A DNA stretch of 64,000 nucleotides, taken from assembly GCA_902771725.1 (NCBI GenBank), contig CACXXT010000001.1, positions 62,001 to 126,000 of the forward strand. The letters are read 5' to 3'. Positions 15,329-22,869 of this stretch are shown here, one piece after another; position 1 is the stretch's first letter; each line of letters begins with the position of its first letter. The translations under genes and the position numbers were made by a program. Source of the DNA: an uncultured Bacteroidales bacterium (GTDB lineage Bacteria; Bacteroidota; Bacteroidia; Bacteroidales; Bacteroidaceae). Below the pieces are notes generated by a model. That model was given only the letters and a program-made list of their open reading frames with translations. It was not told where the DNA came from and made no database searches.

Positions 15329-16780
15329 ATGAAATCCCTGTTCTCCCTGATTCCCTTCGCGGCGCTGATTGCGCTGATTTTTGTGTGCGTCTCGGTCTTC
15401 GGCACCGATGCGCTGGACGGTGCCACGCAGGTGTCGTTGCTCATAGCCTCTGCCATTTGTGTGCTCGTGGGCTATCTGATGGGGCGCGTGGAGTGGGAGT
15501 CGCTGGAGCAGGAGATGACGGACAAGATAGCGAGCTGCATGCCCAGCATCATCATCCTGCTGCTGATAGGTGCCATCGGCGGAACGTGGATGGTGTCGGG
15601 GATTGTGCCCACGATGATCTATTATGGTGTTCAGGTGCTGCGGCCGGAATGGTTCCTGGTCAGCAGCAGCCTTTTCTGTGCGCTGGTGAGTGTGATGGTG
15701 GGTTCGTCGTGGACCACGGTGGCCACCATCGGTGTGGCGCTGATGGGTATCGGGCGGGCTCTGGGCTTTGACGACGGCTGGGTGGCGGGCAGCATCATTG
15801 CCGGCGCTTACTTCGGCGACAAACTCTCGCCGCTCTCTGACACGACGGTGCTTGCTTCCAGCGTCTCGGGCACTCCGCTGTTCACGCATATCCGCTATAT
15901 GATGACGACTACGATTCCCACGTTCTGTGTCTCACTGTCTATTTTCACAGTAGCCGGCCTGCTGATGGATGTTTCGGGCAGCAGCGATGTGGCTTTCCTG
16001 GGCGAACTGAAGGATACGTTCTTCATTTCGCCTTGGCTGTTGCTGGTTCCTGTGCTTACGGGTGTGATGATAGCTCGGCGGTGGCCAGCGATGGTGGTAC
16101 TCTTCCTGGCTGCGATGATGGCGGCCGTGGTAGCGGGTTTCTGCCAGCCCCAGCTGATTGCCCAGATTGTGGGGCGGGCAGAAGCGGGTTTGCTGGCTTC
16201 CTACGAAGGTGTGATGAAGGTGATTTATGCGCCCACGCAGCTGCAGACGGGTTCTGCGATGCTGGATGAACTGGTTCACACGGGTGGTATGGCCGGGATG
16301 ATGCCCACGGTGTGGCTCATCATCTGCGCTCAGATTTTTGGCGGCGTGGTGACGGCAACGGGTGTGCTGCGGGACCTGATGAGCCTGGTGCTCCGTTTCG
16401 TACGCGGCACGGGTTCGCTGGTGGCGAGTACGGTGGTCACGGGAATCTTCTGCAATGTGGCGCTTGCGGATCAGTTCCTGAGTATTATCTTGACGAGCAG
16501 CGTCTTCAAAGACGTCTATCGCGAGAAGGGCTATGAGCCACGTCTGCTCAGCCGTACATGCGAGGACGGTGCCACGGTCACGAGTGTGCTGGTGCCGTGG
16601 AATACCTGCGGACTGGTGCAGAGCACGGTGCTGGGCGTGGCCACGCTGACCTATCTGCCGTATTGCTTCTTCAACCTGCTCTCGCCGTTCGCGAGCATTG
16701 TCTTTGCGGCCTTCGGATGGGGAATTCGAAGGAGGCCGGGGGAGGCAGGGGGCGACGGCGGACGAACCGCCGTCCACTGA
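15329..16780 (+). CDS. nhaC: NhaC-type Na+/H+ antiporter
   Basis: A 483-residue polytopic membrane protein with about 11-12 hydrophobic helices. It should expel sodium in exchange for protons across the inner membrane. NhaC-typical stretches are SWTTVATIGVALMGIG, GAYFGDKLSPLSDTTVLAS and RTCEDGATVTSVLVPWNTCG. The chosen ATG gives the usual N-terminus; one at 15305 is also possible. The last residues (RRRPGEAGGDGGRTAVH) do not look like antiporter sequence: they are encoded by the exact reverse complement of the palindrome found in aroB, and the stop codon follows immediately. A sodium antiporter near a sodium-pumping decarboxylase is functionally sensible but may be chance. Confidence 0.92.
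   Translation: MKSLFSLIPFAALIALIFVCVSVFGTDALDGATQVSLLIASAICVLVGYLMGRVEWESLEQEMTDKIASCMPSIIILLLIGAIGGTWMVSGIVPTMIYYGVQVLRPEWFLVSSSLFCALVSVMVGSSWTTVATIGVALMGIGRALGFDDGWVAGSIIAGAYFGDKLSPLSDTTVLASSVSGTPLFTHIRYMMTTTIPTFCVSLSIFTVAGLLMDVSGSSDVAFLGELKDTFFISPWLLLVPVLTGVMIARRWPAMVVLFLAAMMAAVVAGFCQPQLIAQIVGRAEAGLLASYEGVMKVIYAPTQLQTGSAMLDELVHTGGMAGMMPTVWLIICAQIFGGVVTATGVLRDLMSLVLRFVRGTGSLVASTVVTGIFCNVALADQFLSIILTSSVFKDVYREKGYEPRLLSRTCEDGATVTSVLVPWNTCGLVQSTVLGVATLTYLPYCFFNLLSPFASIVFAAFGWGIRRRPGEAGGDGGRTAVH
16754..16777. repeat. 24-base palindromic element at the 3' end of nhaC
   Basis: Exact reverse complement of the element at 10013-10036. It encodes the last codons DGGRTAVH region of NhaC and abuts the TGA stop. 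Confidence 0.9.
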
Positions 16781-16852
16781 ACCTACGGAAGGAAATGGAG
16801 GGAGAGGGCGGAAATGGAGGGGGAGCGGGGTGGATTAAGTCCTTCGGGGTGC

Positions 16853-19288
16853 TTATTTCTTGAAGGTGACGTTCTCCACGTGGTTGCCTAAGAAGAGGGG
16901 GATGTAGTCGGCGGTGGAGTACCAGCCGGGCTTACCGGGCATCTTGTCGTGGAGCGTCTGGCCGTTGATTTTCAGTCCCTCGAAGGTGATGTTGCGGACT
17001 TTGTGCTGTTCGTCGTAGCCATTGATGATGGAGAGGTAGGGCTGCTGTCCGTGGTAGCGAACTCCCCGGAAGGTGATGTCCTCCACGCCTTGCCCGGGTG
17101 CTGCGCAGTACTTGGAGTTGAAGGCGACCTTCACCTGCAGGATGCTGCCCTGATGGAGCTGCTCGATGCGGATGTTGTCGAAGAGGACGTTGCGCACCAG
17201 GTTGTTGTCGCCCGCATTGATGGCGAGGCATCCCTGGTAGTCCACCTGCGGCTCGCTCTGGCAGAGGATGTCTATGTTCTCGTAGATGAGGTTCTCGACG
17301 GTGTCGCGCCGCTCTGGATGCGGTCCGGCTGCTGCGCCGTGGAGTCCGATGAAGATGGGGTGTGCAACGTCAGCCCAGAGCGTGGAGTTGCGCATACGGA
17401 TATTCCGTGCCGAGCCCTCGAAGCCTTTGCGGGTGGCGTAGACGGTGGTGCAGTCGTCGGAGTTACGGCAGAAGACGCGGTCGTAGAGAACGTTGGAGGA
17501 TGCGAAGACATTCAGGCCGTCGCCCCAACCTGGATGTGAGATGCTGCGTACATCGTGCAGCGTCACTCTGTCCGAGCCTCCGACGGGGCAGGTGTTCACC
17601 ACGAGTCCGTCGACAAGCACATTCTTCGAGCGGTAGACGTGGCAACCCTCGTAACCTTTTTCCGGACGGGCGATGCCGCGTCCGAGGATGCTGACATTGT
17701 GGGCATCCTCGATGGCGAAGGTTCCTGTGAAGTAGGAGCCTCCGGCGAGGTAGATGGTCAGCCCGTCTCCATCCTTTCCCCAGGGGAGGGGCGCCTGACG
17801 GGCAATATCGTCTATGTCAGCCTGAGCATAGTAACCGGGCGGGAAGTAGATGAACTTGCGCCCCTGCGCAATGGCTTCCTGCTCTGCCTGTTCCTTGCTG
17901 ACGGGCGGACGGGATGTGAAGACGAGCAGGTTGGAGGTGATGTCGCCATCGAGCTCCACGCTCAGGTTCTCGGGCTGGAAGAGCAGGAACTGCACGGTGG
18001 AGTCGTTCTGCACGTTGGCGATGGTGCCGCGGTAGTCGGGGCGGATGCGTGCGGACTGGAATTTACGGTTTCTACTGACCACGCGCACGAAGACATCACC
18101 CGTGAAGTCGAAGACGACGTAGGAAATCTCGGAGACCTTGTGCTTGTTGTTGCCGATGGGCGCATTGACCTTGGCCATATAGGTGTCCACCCTGGTCCAT
18201 CCCTTGCTGCCTCGCGGCTGGACGAAGACGTCGTAGTCGTGCTTCAGCGGGGCACCGGCAGGTGCGGGGTAGGTGAAGACCTGATGCAACCGCTTGCCTT
18301 CTGTGACTCCGGGTGCGCGCCAGTCGCGTGCCTCCAGTCCCTCATGTACCTCGCCTCGGCGCTCTGCCTTCTTCTGCAGGGCCAGCAGCTGTTTGGTGTA
18401 GGGCATCTTCAACCCTTTCTTCTTCGTGTAGTGCCGGTAGGGTTTGTCGTAGATGTCGCGGATGAGTCCCCTTCCCATGGCTCCCGGTTCGGTCCAGTCG
18501 TTGTAGAGTCCGGTGCAGTCTGTCCAGGTCTCGAAGGGAACGTCGTGGCCGAGGTTGTAGCGCGCGCTGTATTCGATGCCTCGCATGAGTCGGTTGTCCA
18601 GCGCTCCCCATAGATCATCGCCCTGCTCCTCCGCCATCTCGCAGATGTCGCATTGTGCACCCAAACCTAATTGTGCATGCCCTTGGTCACGCCCTGTCTC
18701 CTGGCATTGTCCGCTTTCGTTGACGTAGTGGGGCAGCGAGCCGTTGTCGTTGGCGTGGAGGAAGTACTCTATGGCAGAACCATAGAGCACACTATCCTCG
18801 AGGAAGATGGCAGCCGCCATCCGGCAACGGTTGACGATGGCACCCCAGTTGCCGTTTGCGTAGGGCGAGTCGGCATCAAACTTATCCATAGTCGGTACCA
18901 TGGCGCGTCGGATCATCGCCTCCCATTCGGGTGTGCGGTGGTCGCGCTCCAGGGTCATGGCGCGGCAGAGCCAGTAGGCTTGTATGAGGCAGAGCGGAGC
19001 GTCGTGCCCATCGAATCTATTTAAGGTACGGGCGTAGGCATTGATGATTTCCAGCGCCTTGTCATGCTGTTCCTGCTGGGCAAGGACGAGAGCTGCCTTC
19101 ATATCGCGTTCGCTGCCCGCCTTGCTGGTGCGGAACTCGCCGTCGCGCGCCACGACCTCGTAGGGGCCTGCCATCTTGTAGTCCGAGTAGTCGGGCTGGG
19201 CCTGTGCAGTCGCAATGTCAAATGCGAAATGGAAAATGGAAAAATGGGTTGTGCAGAGCAGCGCGAGGGTGAGGAAGAGTCGTTTCAT
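16853..19288 (-). CDS. Two-domain enzyme: alginate-lyase-like (alpha/alpha) domain plus right-handed beta-helix
   Basis: An 811-residue secreted protein; signal peptide 1-31 (ending ATAQAQ). Residues about 60-330 form a helical domain of the alginate lyase superfamily (PL5/PL38-like), with ANGNWGAIVNRCRM (144-157) and the conserved NESGQCQETGRDQGH (190-204). A beta-rich linker (about 340-470) leads to a right-handed beta-helix (about 475-811) resembling GH28/GH49 enzymes, with HPGWGDGLNVF and RNSDDCTTVY as the likely acidic active site. Such a chain could cleave a uronate polymer and trim a second linkage. It is 7 bases after the GH97 gene and so co-transcribed. The lyase half lacks the long C-terminal region of its paralogue at 22843. 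Exact PL family is inferred. Confidence 0.8.
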   Translation of the reverse strand: MKRLFLTLALLCTTHFSIFHFAFDIATAQAQPDYSDYKMAGPYEVVARDGEFRTSKAGSERDMKAALVLAQQEQHDKALEIINAYARTLNRFDGHDAPLCLIQAYWLCRAMTLERDHRTPEWEAMIRRAMVPTMDKFDADSPYANGNWGAIVNRCRMAAAIFLEDSVLYGSAIEYFLHANDNGSLPHYVNESGQCQETGRDQGHAQLGLGAQCDICEMAEEQGDDLWGALDNRLMRGIEYSARYNLGHDVPFETWTDCTGLYNDWTEPGAMGRGLIRDIYDKPYRHYTKKKGLKMPYTKQLLALQKKAERRGEVHEGLEARDWRAPGVTEGKRLHQVFTYPAPAGAPLKHDYDVFVQPRGSKGWTRVDTYMAKVNAPIGNNKHKVSEISYVVFDFTGDVFVRVVSRNRKFQSARIRPDYRGTIANVQNDSTVQFLLFQPENLSVELDGDITSNLLVFTSRPPVSKEQAEQEAIAQGRKFIYFPPGYYAQADIDDIARQAPLPWGKDGDGLTIYLAGGSYFTGTFAIEDAHNVSILGRGIARPEKGYEGCHVYRSKNVLVDGLVVNTCPVGGSDRVTLHDVRSISHPGWGDGLNVFASSNVLYDRVFCRNSDDCTTVYATRKGFEGSARNIRMRNSTLWADVAHPIFIGLHGAAAGPHPERRDTVENLIYENIDILCQSEPQVDYQGCLAINAGDNNLVRNVLFDNIRIEQLHQGSILQVKVAFNSKYCAAPGQGVEDITFRGVRYHGQQPYLSIINGYDEQHKVRNITFEGLKINGQTLHDKMPGKPGWYSTADYIPLFLGNHVENVTFKK
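19215..19243. repeat. AT-rich repeat inside a signal-peptide region
   Basis: This 29-base stretch is 27/29 identical to 25550-25578. Both encode the FSIFHF(A/T)FD part of the signal peptides of two lyases. The pattern (TTTTCCATTTTCC on the minus strand) has a 9-10 base period. Confidence 0.75.
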
Positions 19289-19295
19289 TGCCGTA

Positions 19296-21203
19296 TCAGT
19301 TGTCTGTGGGTTTGAAATGGAGGGCAGCGCCGCCGCTGGGCAGCAACTGCAGGGTGATGTCCCTGCCCGCTTTCATCTGTGTGGTCTTGGTGGCCACCTT
19401 GCTGCGGGTGGTGAGGGTCGGGTCGTCTGTGTAGATAGTGACGGTGTACTTCTTTCCGTGTTCCAGGAAATCGGTGGCGAGGGTGATGTCGCGTGCCCCT
19501 GTGCCGTTCATGGCGCCTACGAACCACTCCGCCCCCTTGCGCCGGGCCTGGACGATGAACTCACCGGGCTCGCCGTCGAGTGCGCGGCTCTCGTCGAACA
19601 CCGTGGGGCAGTGGCGCCAGAACTGCAACTCGGCGCCGTCCCATCCATCGGGGTAGGGCAGGTCGTACCAGAACAGAAACTGCAGGGGAGAGTAGAAGAC
19701 GGCGGCCATGGCCAGTTGGTGGGCATGGGTGCAGCGTACGCGGTTGTTGAAGTAGCAGAGCGTGTAGTCCGCCGGTCCGCAGAGGAATCGCGTGAAGGGC
19801 AGCGTGACGTTGTGGCTGGCATCGGGCATCTCCTCGTTGCCGCGTATGCCCTCCTGCGTCAGCAGGTTCGGGAGTGTGCGCGATAGTCCTGTCGGGCGGT
19901 ATTCGTCGTGGATGTCCACCGCCAGTCCGTAGGCGGCGCACTTGCGTACCGCCTCGTGCAACCATTGTGTCCACTGGGCACTGCCTACTTGCACGAAACC
20001 GAACTTCAAGCCGCTGATGCCCCATTGGCGGTAGATGGGCAGCAGCTCGTCCAACTGGCGGGCCAGGGCGCGCTGGTTCACGTAGATCCAGACGCCGATG
20101 CCCTTCTGGCGGGCGTTAGTGCAGATCTCTTCCATGCGGAAGTCACGTGAGGGAGAAACCTGCCGTGCATCGCTTTCCACCTTACCCTCAGGACCGTACC
20201 ACCCGGCGTCCAGTTCCACGTATTCGATGCCGAATTCGGCGCAGAAGTCAATGCTGCGGATCAGGCTGGCTTTGTCCAGACGCGAGCAGCGGAAGGCGCG
20301 CCCAGGCAGTTGCTTTGTCCATGCGGTCATGTCGGCAGGTGCCGGTTCGCAGAGGTTCAGTATCAGTTCCTTATGATTTATCAGGTCCACGGCTCGGCGG
20401 GCAGCCATGATGACTCGCCATGGTGTGTCGTAGGGCGAGATGAGATCCACGTCGCCGTAGAGCTGCACCTGCAGGCGGTCTTCTCCTTTCAGGATAAACT
20501 TACCTCGGGGGAAATCTGTCAGCCCCGCCTCCAGGAGTGCCACGTAGTATCCGCTCTGGAGCCTGAGCAGCAGCGGTCGCTCGCATTCCAGCCATGGTTG
20601 CCGCAGCGGTCGGAGATCGTAGGGACCTTGTGCCCACTCCTCGTACCACGCCGTCGTACCCGCAGGCATGCGGAACGCCGTTCGTTCGCCCGTGACGTGG
20701 AGGAACAGTCCGTTGCTGGTCTCGGGGAAATGATAGCGGAGCGCAACCCCTTCGTCGTAGGCACGCACGATAACATCCAGGGCGTAGAATTTCCGTTTGT
20801 CGTATCCCTCGCTGAAGATGCCATCCCCGTTGGAGCCCTTTTCGAAGTGTAGGACGAGCTGCCGGTAGTGGTCACGTACGAGCTGGTTCTCTCCGTAGGG
20901 AGGTGCCCAGGTCGTGTCGCACTCCGTCCTCTGTTCGCTGCGGAGCTCGAGGTCGCTGCTCCAGTCCTCATTGTTGCCACGCGGCACAGCCAGCGCCGAC
21001 TCGAACAACTGGTTCTCCACGTCCACTCCGAGACGGCTGGGGAGTACGATGGTGTCGCCGCAATAGGTGACGGCGTAGCCCATGGCACCATCCACCTCGC
21101 AGAAGCAGAACTGGTAGCACCCGTCGGGACTTTCCAACGTCTGGGCACCGACTGCCAGAGGCAGCAGGGCAAGCAGGAGTATAAAGGATCTGGTCTTATT
21201 CAT
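19296..21203 (-). CDS. GH97 glycosidase, divergent subgroup
   Basis: A 635-residue secreted enzyme; signal peptide 1-20 (ending AVGAQ). The N-terminal beta-super-sandwich (about 20-280), the catalytic TIM barrel (about 285-560) and the C-terminal beta domain (about 560-635) are all present. GH97 includes inverting alpha-glucosidases and retaining alpha-galactosidases. Here the segment where retaining members carry their Asp nucleophile reads GLKFGFVQVGSAQW, with no Asp. The next landmarks are VDIHDEYRPTGLSRTLPNLLTQEGIRGNEE, close to the Glu-bearing segments of inverting SusB. It may therefore be an inverting enzyme or a third subgroup. The start at 21203 is chosen for the signal peptide and lies 12 bases after a -7 motif. 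Co-transcribed with the lyase/beta-helix gene. Confidence 0.88.
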   Translation of the reverse strand: MNKTRSFILLLALLPLAVGAQTLESPDGCYQFCFCEVDGAMGYAVTYCGDTIVLPSRLGVDVENQLFESALAVPRGNNEDWSSDLELRSEQRTECDTTWAPPYGENQLVRDHYRQLVLHFEKGSNGDGIFSEGYDKRKFYALDVIVRAYDEGVALRYHFPETSNGLFLHVTGERTAFRMPAGTTAWYEEWAQGPYDLRPLRQPWLECERPLLLRLQSGYYVALLEAGLTDFPRGKFILKGEDRLQVQLYGDVDLISPYDTPWRVIMAARRAVDLINHKELILNLCEPAPADMTAWTKQLPGRAFRCSRLDKASLIRSIDFCAEFGIEYVELDAGWYGPEGKVESDARQVSPSRDFRMEEICTNARQKGIGVWIYVNQRALARQLDELLPIYRQWGISGLKFGFVQVGSAQWTQWLHEAVRKCAAYGLAVDIHDEYRPTGLSRTLPNLLTQEGIRGNEEMPDASHNVTLPFTRFLCGPADYTLCYFNNRVRCTHAHQLAMAAVFYSPLQFLFWYDLPYPDGWDGAELQFWRHCPTVFDESRALDGEPGEFIVQARRKGAEWFVGAMNGTGARDITLATDFLEHGKKYTVTIYTDDPTLTTRSKVATKTTQMKAGRDITLQLLPSGGAALHFKPTDN

Positions 21204-21215
21204 ATTTTCTGGGGA

Positions 21216-21223
21216 CAAAGATA
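21216..21223 (-). promoter_or_regulatory. -7 promoter element of the GH97 operon
   Basis: Minus-strand TATCTTTG fits TAnnTTTG, 12 bases before the GH97 start, giving a very short leader. Confidence 0.55.
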
Positions 21224-21346
21224 CAAAAAGGGTATGAGAAAGCGCCTCAGGTACCGTCAAAAACTGAAAGAAGGCGATAGATTTTGGTCTGTTTTCCCAA
21301 AAATGATTCGATTATGTGCGTGAGGTGTGCGCCTGTAGCGTGAAAA

Positions 21347-21378
21347 TTTGTGTAAGTGAAAGAAAAGGAGTAACTTTG
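21347..21378 (+). promoter_or_regulatory. Promoter of the DUF3667 gene
   Basis: TTTG (21347-21350) and TAACTTTG (21371-21378) with a 20-base spacer match the full consensus. The start codon follows 39 bases later. Confidence 0.8.
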
Positions 21379-21417
21379 CAGTCACAAATACGGCAAATAG
21401 GATTCACATAAGGTTTC

Positions 21418-22278
21418 ATGAGCATACGGCTGTTCGACCAAATAACCCATTGGCTGCACAAACTGGACCAGCACCAGCAGCAGCCCATGATGCACACTGT
21501 CATCACCGACGAGGAGCACGTCTGTGAGAATTGTGGTACGTCGTATGTGGGACGTTTCTGTCCCCAGTGTGGTCTGCGTGGTAATTACAGTCGGCTGACG
21601 GTGAAGAATGTGATGCAGGGTTTTCTGGACATCTGGGGGTTCGGGTCGCGCCCGATGCTACGGAGTATTCAGGAATTGTTTTGGCGTCCGGGCTACATGA
21701 TGCGCGACTATCTGCATGGTCACCAGCCGCTCTACTTCCCGCCTTTCAAGATGCTGGTCATCATGACGCTCATCTTTGTCATTTGCTCGTCTATTCGCGG
21801 CATCCATCCTCAGCCAGGGGACGAATTTCTTTATGGCGATGTCTTCGTGCGCTATGGAGCAGCTCCGTGGGTGGTTTCGTTCTTTGAACGCATTGACAAG
21901 TTTTTATTATGGCTCGACAACAACCCCGCGTACTCCGTCATCTTTGCTGGTCTGTTCTACATTTTTGCCTCCTGGCTGGTGTTCCTGCGCAAGATGTCGT
22001 TCGTGGAAATCTTCTTCTGCCAGATCTACATCTCGTGCCAAATGCAGCTGGTGGGTGCAATCTGGGTGCTGTTTGCAGGGTCCGAGGCATACTACAACAT
22101 ACCTCCCTTTGCGGTTCCGGTAGGTATCGCTCTCCCCTTGCTTTGCTATGACTATGCCCAGCTATACGGACTGGGGTTGTGGGCTTCGCTGTGGCGTACA
22201 GTCCTCACCTACGCTCTTAGTTTGTTCTTCATGATCAGCGTGGGCGCACTTCCCATCATCATCCTAAAATACTTTTAA
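21418..22278 (+). CDS. DUF3667-type membrane protein with zinc ribbon
   Basis: A 286-residue protein of unknown function. Residues 36-51 form a zinc ribbon (Cys36, Cys39, Cys48, Cys51 in CENCGTSYVGRFCPQCG). This is followed by FLDIWGFGSRPMLRSIQELFWRPGYMMRDYLHGHQPLYFPPFKMLVIMT, the typical DUF3667 signature (given here only in outline), and five or so hydrophobic segments up to the C-terminus. The plan suggests an inner-membrane protein with a cytoplasmic metal-binding head. It has a good promoter of its own and probably shares a transcript with the lipoprotein gene 25 bases downstream. Nothing ties it to carbohydrate use. Confidence 0.8.
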   Translation: MSIRLFDQITHWLHKLDQHQQQPMMHTVITDEEHVCENCGTSYVGRFCPQCGLRGNYSRLTVKNVMQGFLDIWGFGSRPMLRSIQELFWRPGYMMRDYLHGHQPLYFPPFKMLVIMTLIFVICSSIRGIHPQPGDEFLYGDVFVRYGAAPWVVSFFERIDKFLLWLDNNPAYSVIFAGLFYIFASWLVFLRKMSFVEIFFCQIYISCQMQLVGAIWVLFAGSEAYYNIPPFAVPVGIALPLLCYDYAQLYGLGLWASLWRTVLTYALSLFFMISVGALPIIILKYF

Positions 22279-22303
22279 ACCAATACGTTAATTAAATACA
22301 ACA

Positions 22304-22801
22304 ATGACAAAGAAACTATTCGTTCTACTCTTAGCCATCTGCCCCTTCTTCGCAGCGTGTGGCAATGATGACAACGCCGAACCTTACACCAACATGGACG
22401 ACATGGCTTTCCTGCAGGCTCGTCTGGCCGCAGAGGGCAACCTGGTCTATGGGGTGACCGTGGGTAATGATGACAGTGGCATCCTCTATCGTCCAGTGAA
22501 GGACGTTGCCGAGGCTCAGGCTGAATTCTACAAATTGGTGCCCACGGGTAAGAATCATCCGGGTATCTCCAATGGCGATGGCGGGCAGATGACCTGCATC
22601 CTGACCGATGCCAAGGGCGATGTGCAGGGCTCCATCACCTACCAGCCCCGTACTACTTCGTCCGTCTGTGCTGAGGTCTCGCTGTCTCCTCAATTATCAA
22701 AAGCCATCCGCATCAATCAGCTGCGATACATTCCCTATGAGGACTGGCCCAACGAGGACAATGGTTTCCTGAAGGACATCATGGAACAAATCAAGAAATA
22801 A
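22304..22801 (+). CDS. Small lipoprotein of unknown function
   Basis: A 165-residue protein with a lipoprotein signal (MTKKLFVLLLAICPFFAAC, lipid Cys at 19) followed by a GNDDNAEP acidic segment. In Bacteroidales acidic residues just after the lipid cysteine often mark surface export. The remainder is a compact, probably beta-rich domain without recognisable motifs. It is the second gene of a likely two-gene unit with the DUF3667 protein. No homologous family was recognised. Confidence 0.75.
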   Translation: MTKKLFVLLLAICPFFAACGNDDNAEPYTNMDDMAFLQARLAAEGNLVYGVTVGNDDSGILYRPVKDVAEAQAEFYKLVPTGKNHPGISNGDGGQMTCILTDAKGDVQGSITYQPRTTSSVCAEVSLSPQLSKAIRINQLRYIPYEDWPNEDNGFLKDIMEQIKK

Positions 22802-22828
22802 TATGGTTCTCCTATGTGGAAGATACCG

Positions 22829-22869
22829 AATGGGCGGAAGGCTTACTTCATCAGTACCTTCCGCCCATT
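22829..22869. terminator. Bidirectional terminator overlapping the end of the lyase gene
   Basis: Perfect 13-bp arms AATGGGCGGAAGG and CCTTCCGCCCATT enclose 15 bases. The right arm also encodes the last residues (GRK) of the minus-strand lyase, and the loop holds its stop codon. It separates two convergent genes. Confidence 0.75.

Noticed and set aside
16781-16852. A terminator between nhaC and the lyase/beta-helix gene
   Set aside because: The convergent spacer is G-rich on one strand and has no stem of useful length followed by T residues.
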